The position numbers and the translations under genes were made by a program. Source: Acanthosepion pharaonis (Eukaryota > Mollusca > Cephalopoda > Sepiida > Sepiidae). From it: a DNA stretch of 64,000 nt. The notes under the pieces were generated by a model, which saw nothing but the letters and a program-made list of their open reading frames with translations, searched no databases and was not told the origin of the DNA. The DNA is taken from assembly GCA_903632075.3 (NCBI GenBank), contig CAHIKZ030005207.1, forward strand, positions 1,575,001 through 1,639,000, written 5' to 3'. Of the stretch, positions 1 through 11,790 are shown piece by piece; within the stretch, counting starts at the first letter, position 1; each line of letters opens with the position of its first letter.

Positions 1-2
1 TC

Positions 3-236
3 TGCCGCCACATTACCCCTTACACCTGGCCACTTAATTCCCCAGACTACGACCGCCTTGATTATTGGGTGTGGGTCGCAGTTGAGCAAGAGACCAACAA
101 AACTGCTTGTAACACCAAAGATGAACTGAAGGCAAGGATTATGGCAGCATTCACCAACCTAAACAAGAAGAGTTACAGGAGATTCCGAAGTCGTCTGGAG
201 TCCGTGGTTGAAGCCAATGGCGATTTTATTGAATAA
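3..236 (+). pseudogene. Tc1/mariner-like transposase, C-terminal part (cut by window edge)
   Basis: An open frame of 77 codons runs from the window edge to TAA at 234-236. It reads WPLNSPDYDRLDYWVW followed by NTKDELKARIMAAFTNLNK and ends VVEANGDFIE. This is the end of the DDE/D domain of arthropod Tc1/mariner-type transposases: the third catalytic aspartate lies in the NSPD...LDYWVW motif and the helical tail follows. The catalytic core upstream is outside the window, so I cannot say whether the element is intact. No terminal inverted repeat was recognised in the next 100 bases. Its role would be DNA transposition, not a host function. Confidence 0.8.
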
Positions 237-240
237 AATC

Positions 241-789
241 ACGCTCAAAAAGATCTATTCACGATCAAGTTGAATCACTCTCTATATTTTATAATAGTGG
301 CCATGTCTTTATATCCCTTTAGATCGGAACAAAACAAAATTAATATTCTCTGTTATTAATATCTTTGTTGTTCAGCACGTAACAATAGGCATAATTTCAT
401 TTTAACTGTTTTTTTTTAGTTTTTTTTTTATTTATTAGTTTTCCCTCATCTTATTGCTTTTTACCGCGTTGGTTCTTCCTCCAACGACAACATTTATTAA
501 ACTGTATGGATGTAGCATCCATATGATTGGCAAATTCGTCGTAAACAACGTGGAAAGTAAGTTTCGTTGACTACTTGCTTATTTTGATTCTTAGTGTTTA
601 ATAGATGAACGTTAATGACGGAATTAACAAACAGTTATGTGAGCGGAAATGAAACGGGTTTCTCTCTTCCTGATAAATATATCTAAATTCTATAATTGAA
701 TTAATGTTATCGTGCAGATTCAGTAAATGTATTGTTAGAATTTAGGGAAAACGAAACATTGATTATTCAGAACAGAATGAAGTCTGAAA
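241..789. other. No gene seen
   Basis: AT-rich sequence with short T runs near 410-440. I see no coding pattern, RNA gene or recognisable repeat. Confidence 0.5.
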
Positions 790-1720
790 AAATAGCTGAG
801 TTGAAAAAAACAAAAAAAGCGAAAGGAAGGAAGAAATGCAATCCAACTAAACTAAAGAAAAAAGAAAGAAAAGAGGAGAAAATATGAAATTATGAGGAAT
901 AAAGAGAAAGGAAAAAGTGAAAGATAGGTATTAAGAAAACATATTTCATCATGAAAAGCGAAATAATAAGAGATAGGGAGAATTGTATAAGGAAGAAAAG
1001 AAAAAGAACAAAAGAAAGGGAGAATTGTATAAGGGAGATAAAAAAGGACAAAAAGAAGAAAGTAATTCTATAAGAAAGATACAAGAAAAAGGTCAAAAGA
1101 CAGGAAGAATGTAACTGTAAGGAAGAAAAAAGACAAAAGAAAGGGAGAAGGTCGCTGAATCAGGAAGAGAGAAGAAAAAGGACAAAAGAAAGGGAGAAGG
1201 TCGCTGAATCCGGAAGAGAGAAGAAAAAGACAAAAGAAAGGGAGAAGGTCGCTGAATCCGGAAGAGAGAAGAAAAAGGACAAAAGAAAGGGAGAAGGTCG
1301 CTGAATCAGGAAGAAAAAGGACAAAAGAAAGGGAGAAGGTCGCTGAATCAGGAAGAAAAAGGATAAAAGAAAGGGAGAAGGTCGCTGAATCAGGAAGAAA
1401 AAGGACAAAAGAAAGGGAGAACGTCGCTGAATCAGGAAGAAAAAGGACAAAAGAAAGGGAGAACGTTACTGTATCAGCAAGAGTGAAGAAAAGAATGTAA
1501 TTGTATAAGAGAGATAAGAAAGCACAAAGGGATAAGTTATATATGAAAAGCAAAGGATGAATGTAGTCGTATAAGAGAAGGAAAAAGAAAGAGTGAATGT
1601 AGTTATATAAGAGAAGAAAAGGTCAAAGGAGGAAAGCAAGAAAGTAATTTTATATAAAGGAGAAGACAAAGGTAACTGAAGAGAAAGCAGCAAAGAAAGA
1701 AAAAAAATCGCATGGTTTTT
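790..1720. repeat. Purine-rich minisatellite
   Basis: The plus strand is almost entirely A and G. The clear core is 1133-1490, about eight tandem units that each contain GAAAGGGAGAAGGTCGCTGA. The first three units are about 48-49 bp (extra GAGAGAAG), the later ones 42 bp. Flanking sequence back to about 890 and on to about 1690 looks like older, diverged units. Long open frames on the minus strand here are low-complexity Ser/Phe/Leu products of the repeat and are not genes. Confidence 0.85.
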
Positions 1721-2509
1721 AAGGAATAACGAGGAAAGGAAGAAACTGGGTATGAGAATTTAAATTAAAAAAAAATGGTAACTTCCAAACTATAAAACGC
1801 GATGTGAAGGAAAGAGAAAAAAAACGTGTTAAGTACAATTTGAATGAATTTCTAATACTTTTTTTCAAGGCACAATCAAGATACGTAAAGAAATGTATGA
1901 AAATATTTGACGTCAAATGTCATAGGGTTTTTCCTCATTTCATTTTTTTGTGTGTCATAGTTTTTTTGTTGCTGTTGTTATTCATCAAAATGAGACAGAA
2001 TTGATGTATTTTGATCGAATGGTGAGAAAAATCAACACCAAAATTGTGCGTGCGTACAAAATTGGCAGGAAACACTAAGTTAAAAAAAATTCTCCTCATG
2101 TAAATTCTTAAGAGAAAGAAACCCGATCATTTGGATGGGACAGCAGTTGACAGATGAACTGGAGTTGGTTGACAAGTGTAACTTATTCAACAAAGGAAAT
2201 CCAAATTTGTCAGATTGAGTTTTCGAAAGAAATACACACAATGTATTAAACTTTGAAGTAAAATGACAGCTTTTTATGAGACATGTGAGCAAAAAGTATA
2301 CGAAAATAGTTCGTAGCTTTTGTTTGATGTTTTCCTTTTCCATTCACAATTTCAAATGTAAATAATAAAACATTTATCTGTTTTTATTGTTTTGAGAGGT
2401 CCAAAAATTCTCACTCTTTTGGTTGGAGTGCGATGTTTATCTGTTAATTACATAACAGTGTGTCGTATTATTAATCTTTTATTCCGTTCACTTTGGGATT
2501 TTTTGTGGG
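1721..2509. other. No gene seen
   Basis: AT-rich unique-looking sequence without a supported gene or repeat. Confidence 0.5.
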
Positions 2510-2815
2510 AGTAATTAATTTTTTTCTCTTTTTTTTTCTTTTCTTTTTTTCACCCTTTTTCTTTATTGTTTGTTTTCCTTATTGTTTGTTTTCCTTGTCT
2601 TTTTTTCTTTATTGTCTCTCTTTCTTTTTTGTCCTTTTCCTCGTGTTGCTTTTTGTCGCGTTCCTTTTTATCTTTTTCCTTTTATTATGTTTTATTTTGT
2701 CTTTTACTTTGTTTTTTGTTTTCCTTTTTTTCTGTCTTTTGTCTTTCTTTTCTTACACTTTCCCTCTGTATTTTTTATTTTTACGTCTCCCTTCTTTTTA
2801 CCTTCAGTAAATTTT
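2510..2815 (+). repeat. Pyrimidine (T/C) low-complexity tract
   Basis: About 300 bases are nearly pure T and C with occasional G on the plus strand. Overlapping open frames in several phases encode only Phe/Leu/Ser and reflect the composition. Confidence 0.85.
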
Positions 2816-3476
2816 AATTTATGAGTCGCTCTAAAAACCTTCGTCATTTGCAAAACCTATTGAACAGGATTGAATTGAATACAATAAGCGCTTATAACAT
2901 AAAGACTGTTAATCTGAAAACAAATAATCTTTTCTTGAGAACTAAAAATATATGACATTTTATGAACAAATATAACATTTTTTCACTCCATTGATTACAA
3001 CTAAAAAAATTAATAAAGAAAATACAAGAAATTTTGAAGTTCAACAACATTTTATTAAACTGAATGGATGCAGTATTTATAAACAATGTCTGAAACAAGA
3101 CGAACTTATAAGAAAATAGCAGAAAAGAAAAATATTAGAAAATATGCACACTCAAGCATGAAGCAAAGTGAATATTGAATTCTCTTTTGTAAAAAGGAAA
3201 GTTTTTGTTCTAAACAGTCAAACATACAAAGTTATTAACGAAGACATTTTTTGTCTTCTTTTGAACAGCCTATTTTCCACGAAAGCTTTTACTGGTACAC
3301 GAGTATACAGCGAATTTTCAGATGAGTTACAAATAGCAGTAAAAATCTGACCTCCGATGTCGATATTTCTGCGCGCCTCAGTGGAATTACCGAGATTTTT
3401 TACAGCAGTTTAAGGAGAAATTTGTCATGTTCTTTGGTTTAAACACTTGATAGTAATGCTGTTATCTTTATCCATT
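2816..3476. other. No gene seen
   Basis: AT-rich; short open frames only, none with recognisable similarity. Confidence 0.5.
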
Positions 3477-3484
3477 ATCAACAG

Positions 3485-3673
3485 GAGTGACAGAACTAAT
3501 TTCAACCCGATTTAAAATCAAAGATATCAATTTCCGTGACTTCCTAAAAATGCAATGAGTTGATGTTAATTTTTTTTAATTTAGTATTAAAAATCCTTAG
3601 TAGATAAGATAATTCAGAATTAATCTTTTCTGAAATTTTCATTAATTCCGAGTTGAAATTAGTTCCGCACCCC
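3485..3673. mobile_element. Small TIR element, possibly hAT-type MITE
   Basis: The ends are inverted copies: the left end contains CAGAACTAATTTCAAC and the right end reads, on the minus strand, GGGGTGCGGAACTAATTTCA. The 8 bases ATCAACAG occur on both sides (3477-3484 and 3674-3681), as expected for an 8-bp target duplication of a hAT transposon. The 189-bp interior has no coding capacity. Confidence 0.6.
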
Positions 3674-3681
3674 ATCAACAG

Positions 3682-4832
3682 CTGTTATGTTAATTTATTT
3701 TACCAAGACTGATTGAATGAAGCACAACACATGAAAAGTAAGTCCCCGGCAAGATTATTAAGTGATTTCATACAGTTTATCAAAGAAACAAAATGTGCAT
3801 GTTTCTTTATTAATATCTCTCAAGCAGAAGATGAGCAACGATATCAACCAATACGATTTGTAAAAATTACGATGTCTGATAAAAAAAAAGTACCATGACT
3901 CTTGCTATGGTAGTAGAGCTAAATAACACAGAGTGAAGCCGCTTTACACAGGTTGATCTTGAACACTGCCGTGCATACACACTAAGTTAAAACGTTCTCG
4001 TTCACTTCCATTGTTTATAGAAGTGCTTGGAAGGAAAATGTGAATGTCTCACCACACAACAGAGGTTTCATCAGTGACCTTGACTTGTGCAGCAGTTTTC
4101 AGACAACCACATCGTTCATCGGGTCTGACAACCATCATATTCGCCAGATATCGCCTCTTGAGACTTTTTCCACTTTGCAAAAATCAAATCTCATTTGAAA
4201 GAAACAAGATTTCAAGACATTGAAAAAAATCCGATGAGGCAACTGCTCGTTATCGCCCCAAAAAAAATAGTTCCAGGAAAGCTGGATAAAGTGTGTCACT
4301 TCAGAAGAGGTCTACTTCGAAGGAGATTAAATGCCGCATGGATATATGTTGTAGTTTTCTTTTCTTAGCTACTGTTCTAATACTTTTTGATCAGGCCTCG
4401 TATATTCAGTTCTACACGATAATGACGGAGAAGAATCATTACTTCAAATCCTGGGATGGTAGAATTTAAAGGGTATTAAAAAAGATTTTCTAAGACATTA
4501 ACTCTTGTAGTTCCAGAAGAATTTCAAAACACACTTTACTTTTTAAAGCATAAATATTGCTTCTGATGGCCTTTTTAAACATTTTCAAAGATGTCCTCCT
4601 TTAAACTCTTTAATTAGATATGTAGTTGGACCTTGTCCTTGTATATAATACAATTTATAAGACTATTGCTGCAAAAACACCAGCAATGCTTGCAACAATG
4701 GCTTATTCAGATTATGATCCTGGAATCAAGTATTGCCTGACAGACAGAGAAGGAATGTTTATTTATTTTGCGGAAATTTTAAGACTTCCTAGTTCATCAG
4801 TTTTACACTTTTTGACACTTTAAATGATTTTC
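3682..4832. other. No gene seen
   Basis: AT-rich with two short unrelated open frames (3713-3898 and 4626-4823 on plus). Neither resembles a known protein and no splice context supports them. Confidence 0.45.
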
Positions 4833-4857
4833 CGATATTTCTCTCTCTCTCTATCTA

Positions 4858-4890
<33 letters not shown>
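4833..4890. repeat. (TC)n/(TCTA)n then (TA)n microsatellite
   Basis: Simple repeat: TCTCTCTC and CTATCTAT units followed by about 14 TA units. Confidence 0.9.
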
Positions 4891-4893
<3 letters not shown>

Positions 4894-5575
4894 TCAATGT
4901 CATTTGATTTTTCTGCTTTTCGATGTACAAAATACAGATTGAATGCTGGAACGTGTTAAAAAAAATTTTAGATTAGAAGAAATTTAAAATTCGAGGGTTA
5001 ATCATCAAATTACGTTTTAGTCTTATTTGTAGAATATTTATTTTGTTAGTCTAAAATGACTAAAATTAATATGGTTGGATGAAGTATCGTAGTAGGAAAG
5101 TCAGTGCGATGTAGTAACAAAAGCCGAAAACTTATTTTCATATCTCGGATTGAAAATCAGTGGGGTCAAAAGTAAAAGCAGGATTATTGCTTAATTCTCA
5201 CCCACCCCCATATTTTAATCTGCTTTGTCGCACTTTTACATAATCATTAGATTAAGATTTTTAATGTATTAGTTTAATAAATTTTGTCCGTGGCATTACA
5301 AGTTACATAAAGAGGAGCCACACAGATTGTTAGTGAATCGTGTATACATTTAAAGCAGAATAAATTGAGATTCCGTCGTTTATTTCTTTCGTGAATGTTT
5401 CTCCGATGAAAAACCAAGGGTTAGGAAAACTGAAAATTAGGCAAATAGATGTCTTATCAAAATAGCACTGAATCGGTTACTATTAATTAATTAACAGTTA
5501 TTTTGTCATGTCATAGTAGGCATCAGTTTATCTTGCGCGATAAAAGTAGCGCCCTGTTTAGTCCAAATTCAGTCC
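4891..5575. other. No gene seen
   Basis: AT-rich, no recognisable feature. Confidence 0.5.
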
Positions 5576-5990
5576 TTTTTTAGTGAGAGTGTAGTGACTT
5601 CCCAAGGGCACAGGCCTGGGCAATGGTATATGGAGGCCGTGCGTTGCCCAGACTATATGCAGCCACCTCTCTCTCGGCCAAACCGACAAGATCCAAAGGA
5701 ATACATGGCATTACATTTGACGACGCCTTAGCTGCAGGAATTGCCGAAAAATTGTCAGTGTTGACAGCCAACTGCCTCCGGAGTTACACTCCAGGTTTTC
5801 TGTCTCGATTTACTTCCATTATCCTTTTCTATATTTGTATATGATCACAAGACAGCAGAGATTTATAATCAGAAGGTTCCTTCTCTTGGACTGTTTTCCT
5901 GGACTGTCGGGCTTCATCTACCTGAAGCAGCTGGTTATGAGGCGCCTGTTTTCCGCCATTGCCCATTCTCCGGCTTGTCATGTCATACGA
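5576..5990. other. GC-richer block of unknown nature, probably an old repeat
   Basis: This stretch is clearly less AT-rich than its surroundings. It contains a short inverted pair TGGGCAA...TTGCCCA around 5617-5650 and open frames of 63-73 codons on both strands that I do not recognise. Composition suggests a transposon fragment (for example a LINE 5' region) rather than a host exon, but nothing decisive is visible. Confidence 0.3.
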
Positions 5991-7465
5991 GTAAAAAAAA
6001 TAAAGTGAACACGTTGAAAATATCAGAAGGAAGATGATTACACAGTTATTGCTCCTCTTCTTTCGAAGATTATAAGTATAAGGATCAGATTAATTGAAAA
6101 ATTAAGTATATTTCAAGTATTAAGCGACGCTCAGAATTCTTTTCCAAATGAAGGTAAGTAGAAAAGCCGTCCAAGATTTATCAGAATTAAGAAATCTTTA
6201 TTTAATGATGCTCATATTTTAAAATCTACTGTAGCTTACGAATTTCATACTATATTACTGTAGTATTCAAAACAGAATTAACTGAATATAATTAAGTATG
6301 TAATATCAACTTAAGGTATACTCCCAAAGAAAGAAAAAAACCCTGTGATCACCCACCAATATAATACCCCCCCCCACCAAAGAAAAGAAAGCAAGGAAAA
6401 TAACTAAATTTTTTAAACTCCCATTAGGATTATATTTTAAGCATTAAATCAGACTCAAACTTGAGAATTTTTGTAAGCATGACGAGGCTCAGCTAAAATT
6501 ACCTGATGCTAATAAATAAATAGTGTATTCACTATTTGCAGTTAACGAATGGCAACTAAATGGCGGACGAGTTTGTTGTGTGGCAGGGACAAAAAATGAG
6601 GTGTTGTTAATAATATAAAAATGTAAGGATTATAAGAAATAGAAAAAAACTTCTTAAAACTCTAGACAAGCAGAAAAGTACAAAAAATAAAATTAAATGA
6701 GGGTAAAATAATCACATAGCTTTTATGTAAAATACGAAGGAGGAGAAAATGGATAATGAAAGCACGTCAAATAATGTACATTATGGCGGGAAAAGAAAAA
6801 TTATCTAAATACGAAAATAAAGAAAAAGAAATATTAAGCATTTTCTCTCAGATGATGGCGATAAAGCTGAAAGAGGAAAAAAAATGTCAGCTGGGAAATT
6901 ACGTGACTGCATGTATAAACCATGTCTGCAAAGCGTCGAGCATGTTGATTGTTCACCAAGAAGCCTTTATAATTTCGTTAAAAGCATGAGCAGCGTTGAA
7001 TGGCGTCGATGACAAAAATATTCTCACAAGTACCCAGAAACTGTTGCTTTTTTTTGCTAAAACGGTTGATGCAACATTAAATTTCTTTCGCATTTGTTTT
7101 TCATTAGAGTGACTCGTATTTATTCATGTACAATGTGATTTTTATAGATACTTTCTGGACGTTTTTTTTTCTTTTAATCTGGCACAAGGATACTGTTCTC
7201 AGTGAGATTCAGACAATCAATACATTGGTTTTTTTGTCTGTTTGTAATTCTATAACATTTTTGCTGTTCTGGAATTATCTCTTTTGCACTGGAGACACTT
7301 AGAAATATATTTAAAGAACTACATGGGAAAAAAAACTTCTAATAATACTAATGACTTAACACTAATTTCTACTCTCGTCAGCGAAAAAAACAAAACCTTT
7401 ACAGTGGTAAGCCTGATATATTATCTCACTTTCTGTAACTTTACAGCGAAGCACCGGCCTCTTCT
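5991..7465. other. No gene seen
   Basis: AT-rich. A 77-codon plus-strand frame at 6756-6989 is lysine-rich and unrecognised. A short run of C is at about 6367. Confidence 0.45.
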
Positions 7466-7515
7466 CTCCCTCTCTCTCTCTCTCTCTCTCTTTTTCTCTC
7501 TCTTTCTCTATGCCA
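7466..7515. repeat. (CT)n microsatellite
   Basis: About 50 bases of CT dinucleotides with minor interruptions. Confidence 0.9.
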
Positions 7516-7862
7516 AATTTATTTTATTTTATTTTTATTAAAATTATGTTCAGCCCCGTGCGCGCCACAAGCGGGTATTTTCATTACCAATGAGTAAACC
7601 ATCAAATTATACCAAATAGACGTAAATATTTATTTCATTGCGTATAGCGTCAAAAATATCACAAAATATCAGAGATGACGATGTACACGATAAATAATAA
7701 AAGGATTCATTAAGGGTAGTATGCTTATTCCTTTTGGGCGCGAAACACAGAGCTACAAAAGGTTGGTTTTATTATGAGACAGTGCCTACCTGTCCAGTCA
7801 TTTTATATTTTACTCCTTTGAAAACGAGTGAAAGACTATTTACAATAATCAAGAATACAAAT

Positions 7863-8099
7863 GGGGATGCAGAATTAATTTCAACGTCACCCAGCGCGAC
7901 GCGAATGAGTCCGAACTTTTATTGTCGATAGTTCCAAAACGGTAGATTTTATCAAAATTTCTTTGTTATTTTCGAATTAAGCATGTGCATTTAAACCTAA
8001 ATAGAAATATTCGGGAAATTTTTATTAGAGACTGATCGCGGAGCTTGAAATGCCAATTACCCTTTTAAGGTTCCGAGTAGAAATTAGTTCTGTAATCTA
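7863..8099. mobile_element. Second copy of the small TIR element seen at 3485-3673
   Basis: The left end contains GCAGAATTAATTTCAAC. The right end, on the minus strand, contains ACAGAACTAATTTCTAC. These match the termini of the element at 3485-3673. The interior differs, and the target duplication is not clear, so this is a diverged or different-length member. Confidence 0.45.
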
Positions 8100-8439
8100 T
8101 ATAAATTACCATTCGTGTTAATTTCATGTCCGAGAAAAATAAGTTAGATAACTCAGTCATATAATCAGTTTTCCTTCGTAAATGCTTAATATATTGTGAT
8201 ATTTTTATTCCATTTTCATCCCTTCGGCAGTTTTTCTCATGTAAGTACTCCGAAATTGTATAAGTAACACGAAATAGGTTATAAGAAGCCCGACCACCTG
8301 AAACATAATGAAAATTTAATATTGAGAAATTAAAATTACATTGCAATCGTGAAATAAACATCAAATTTACATTTTCTCAATACTTGTTCGATACCTGTCA
8401 CTTCGCTGATAGCAACATGGTCAAATTTCTTTATTTTTT

Positions 8440-9010
8440 TTATCATTTCAACAAAAAAAAGGCGATAATGCCACTAAAACGCAAAGGGTTAATGAGAGTA
8501 AAAAAATGGGGAATATTTTAGTGAGAAGAAAGAATACTAGAAAAACATGTTTTCAGGAAAATGGCGATTGACGTTGAATTGAAAATTTTGAAGATCGTAT
8601 ATGGTAAGGAAGCAAGAAACTGAAAGAAATTTTTCACAGGTGAAAGGTGCGAGAAAAGTAAATAATAGAATAGAACTTACGGTTACGGCTAGCGAGTTCA
8701 ACGGTAAAAGGCTGAGACCTAATTGCCAATCCAGTATCCTGTTTAAATTCATGCGGTCGAGATAACAAAAAGAGGAGCTTAATCGAACAATTGCTATGAA
8801 AATATTTATAGAAAAGACAAGAAAGCCATGTCACAGTGCTGATAAAGTGACTGAAGTCGAGATGCCAGGTCAGTTTCGATAAAATTGCAGACCCTTCTTT
8901 GTATTTTGTCGAATCTAGCGATATATAGCCAAAATATCATACCAGATATGGCAGCCATATTCAATGTACAGACGTATGGTAGATTTATAAATGTCGAATT
9001 TAAATTGTTT
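8440..9010 (-). pseudogene. CR1/Jockey-like LINE 3' end, decayed
   Basis: The minus strand carries the end of a non-LTR reverse transcriptase followed by its 3' UTR. Recognisable but broken pieces correspond to the usual order of this family: the IEY.CHIW motif with IQRRVC, then the 'LSHRRNVASL' region, then a fragment ending in NVNRHFPE. The same order is seen more clearly at 38320-38925 and 61430-62470. Frameshifts and stops are frequent, so this is a dead 5'-truncated copy. Confidence 0.6.
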
Positions 9011-9620
9011 GTCTATTTTAAAGTACTACATTTATTAGAAAATATATTCAGTTTAATTACAGGATTTCTAAAAAAAAACTTCAAAGGGTCTCACATTTTC
9101 CTGTTAATCAGTTGTCAGAAATTAGCCATCGCTACAGAGATATCCATTTTAACTTCATTTCAATTTTGTATGTATGTATGTTTACCTGTGCGTATGTATA
9201 GTTTCATTCAGACGCTTAAACTTATTTAAACTATTTTTTTTATCACGGAATAATTTTGCAAAACTCTTAAAATTATCAGATTTTTTTATTTTATTATTCT
9301 TTTATATCTCAAATGGCATTGAGTTTAGCAATGACAATGAAGTTTATGAAGCTAGAAGCGGAAAAGACTCATTAGAAGAACTGAGTACAACGATTATAGA
9401 AGACACATGTGAAAAACTGATAGAAGTAAGGACTTAACAAAATACACTGTCATTTTAGACGGCATGAGAAAACTTCTACGAATATTCTACTGGAAATAAA
9501 GTGGGGTATTGGTTTTCTATTGCTATTAACTAATAAATCGGCACCTCTTAATTTTTTTTTTAAATAATTGGGAAAAAATACATACATGTAAAAAGATAAT
9601 AATCGTAAGGACTTAACAAA
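9011..9620. other. No gene seen
   Basis: AT-rich; 114- and 87-codon plus-strand frames (8885-9229, 9174-9437) overlap each other and show no family signature. Confidence 0.4.
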
Positions 9621-9639
9621 ATACAGTGTCATATTGGTT

Positions 9640-10085
9640 TGATTTTAAATTGGAGGTGCCAGTATCAAACAAGTACAGAATTTTAAATATCTGGAAAAAA
9701 ATTTTTCACAGAGATGACACCGAAATCCGAAGGTACATTGAAATAGCGAAAGATACCTTCCAAAAATTAAAAATATTGTTTCTATCTAATATCAGTACTC
9801 TTATATGTCAATGAATGCTGGACAATTTCCTCACATATGAAAAGAGAACTTGACGCAACAGGGATGATATTCTACAGAGGGATACTAAGAATACCAAGGA
9901 TGGAACTTGTGAGCAACGACCAAGTTCCAAGGAAAATGGAAACAAAAAAAAAAAGAACCAGAAAGAGACAGTTGAAATTTCTTGGACACCTAATGAAGAA
10001 ATAGGACTTGGAAAATTTGACACTCACAGGATATTTAAGAGAAGAGAGTAGAGAAAAGAAGCGAGTAACTAATCTCATGATCTTG
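9640..10085 (+). pseudogene. RTE-like endonuclease-RT LINE, C-terminal remnant
   Basis: The plus strand encodes RRYIEIAKDTFQKLK, then in another frame MIFYRGILRIPRMEL, then RQLKFLGHLMKK. This is the order found downstream of the reverse transcriptase core in arthropod endonuclease-reverse transcriptases of the RTE-like group. The frame is broken several times. Related copies lie at 16620-18790, 26700-27090, 32570-32660 and 45726-46110. Confidence 0.65.
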
Positions 10086-10269
10086 TGTAAATAACACATA
10101 GGATACGGTTGTTCAGGATACGGTTCCAATTATTCCAATTATGGACTCAAGCATGAGATTTACGTTCCACGGATTTGTCTTGGTGAGGTCCTTGTAATTC
10201 ATCTTGACCCACGGACGCTGGAACAACCGCTCTTGCAATCTCACATACTTTTTTTTTCTTTTTGCAATA

Positions 10270-10565
10270 ATTAGATCAAGTATTCTTTATTATTTTAGCA
10301 TTTTGACAGAAATCAAAAATTTCGAAATGCCTAGATGTAGCCGCTAACAGTTTCTTGTATCGCACTTCTCGATTGTGGAACTCTCTTCCGGTTCCTTGCT
10401 TCCCTATAAACTTTGATCTTCAAAAATTTTAATACAATGTCATTCGTTATCTTCTGTCTTAATTCTTGTTCGTTCTTCTCAGTAGTATATTTTTCTCATA
10501 TTCTCTAATACTCGGTGACCTAATGCGTCTTAGTAAGCTTTCTTGGGATGAAATGATAAAAAAAA
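10270..10565 (+). pseudogene. CR1/Jockey-like LINE, last ORF segment and 3' UTR
   Basis: Plus-strand translation gives AANSFLYRTSRLWNSLP, the hallmark near the C-terminus of this LINE family, then a decayed tail and a 3' UTR ending GGGATGAAATGATAAAAAA. Only the last part of the element remains. Confidence 0.65.
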
Positions 10566-11063
10566 ACCAAGTATCTTCAGCGATCACGAAGTCTTTAACA
10601 TCTCTGGTTACAGCCAGATAACTTTATTCCAACTCGCGAAGTAAGATGCCTTTCAATTCTAAAGGTCGTTCCTATGTGTTCCAAACATGCAACGATGTCT
10701 GAATATTCAGATATGAAAGAGGGATTTCTTGAAAGGAAGAATCGTTTAATCATTACTCTAAAATTTTCAGTTCATTAATTAACATTTACTTTGAAAATCG
10801 ATACTAGTTTACAGATAAAAAAAACCAGTTCAACAGAGAAATGTATGAGAAAATTACGTAAAATGCTTTATCCTGTTTTAGAAGACACAGCCTACATCAG
10901 TTTCATATGGTTGATTTTTACGAAAATTCTAAAAATAGCTTTTTAAAAGACACAATAAAATTGCCAAAGAAGTTCATAGTAATAGCGGTTTCAAAAGAAA
11001 AGTCGTTCTTTTGACGCGAGGATTTGAATATTGATTTTCCAAGCGTAGCTTAGATGTGGCCGA
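10566..11063. other. No gene seen
   Basis: AT-rich; no supported feature. Confidence 0.5.
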
Positions 11064-11139
11064 AAGTAGGGGGGCACCCAGTGAGGATCGAACTCACTAC
11101 TCCACGAGGATTGGAATAGATGCGACCAAATGCATCCGA
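11064..11139 (-). repeat. tRNA-derived SINE fragment
   Basis: On the minus strand GTGAGTTCGATCCTCAC forms a 5-bp T-arm around a perfect B-box (GTTCGATCC) and is followed by a GTGCCCCCC end. The 5' half does not fold into a full cloverleaf. I call it a tRNA-derived repeat rather than a tRNA gene. A small DNA transposon (11143-11507) has inserted next to it. Confidence 0.4.
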
Positions 11140-11142
11140 CTA

Positions 11143-11507
11143 CAGGGTGGTCCGAAAGTCCTGTCACCCAGACATAATATAATTTTCTATTTCAACACAC
11201 TGTTGGATATTATCTGGAAGAAGGTTTCACATGAACGATACCAGAATACCCATCAGTTGAAGAACGCCGACGGGAGAGCCTTTGCAATAATCAACAAAGC
11301 ACAGCTTCGTAAAATATCACACAAGTCATAGTGCCACATCATTTTGTGCCATGAAAATGATGGTTTTCATACAGACCTTCTCGATGTGTGACAGCGTCAG
11401 TGAAATTGAATAAACTGAATCCAGTATATGTGCTTTGTATTACTGTATTACTTGTTCTTGTATTGTTCTCGTTACTTTGTTTGTGACAAGACTTTCGAAT
11501 CAGCCTG
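11143..11507. mobile_element. Non-autonomous Tc1/mariner-like element
   Basis: Terminal inverted repeats: the left reads CAGGGTGGTCCGAAAGTC, the right, on the minus strand, CAGGCTGATTCGAAAGTC. Both are followed by TGTCAC after one more base. TA lies immediately outside both ends (11141-11142 and 11508-11509), the target duplication of this superfamily. The 365-bp interior keeps a short stretch, IWKKVSHERYQ, that resembles a transposase C-terminus, so it is an internal deletion derivative. Confidence 0.8.
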
Positions 11508-11510
11508 TAG

Positions 11511-11790
11511 ATTGGCTATTAGATCCAACCGTTTTAATGTTGAACTAGCTGGAGGTAATCGCCACTAACAGTTACTTTTCTCGCAATTCTCACCCGTGGA
11601 ACTAACTTTCGATTTTTTGCTTCCCTGTCACCTACAACTTCCAAAATGTATGCGACGTCAATCGGCATCTCCTGTCTTCTTGAACCTTGTTCCTTTCATT
11701 AAAATGTTCTCATTCTCTTTCGCTCGCTTTAAATCCTGCGTTCAAGTAGCATTAGTAAGACACTGATGTTTCTGATGAGAAACTCACACT
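11511..11790 (+). pseudogene. CR1/Jockey-like LINE 3' end
   Basis: A decayed copy of the segment at 10270-10565. Recognisable are the interval around AATTCTCACCCGTGGAACT (the LWNSLP region with changes), CTTCCCTGTCACCTACAA and the GACGTCAATCGGCATCTCC block of the 3' part. Confidence 0.55.

Noticed and set aside
1068..1553. 161-codon minus-strand open frame
   Set aside because: Repeating Ser/Phe/Leu product of the purine-rich minisatellite; all phases are open.
11771..11790. CTGATGAGAAAC, hammerhead-like boxes
   Set aside because: The two boxes are fused with no room for stem II.
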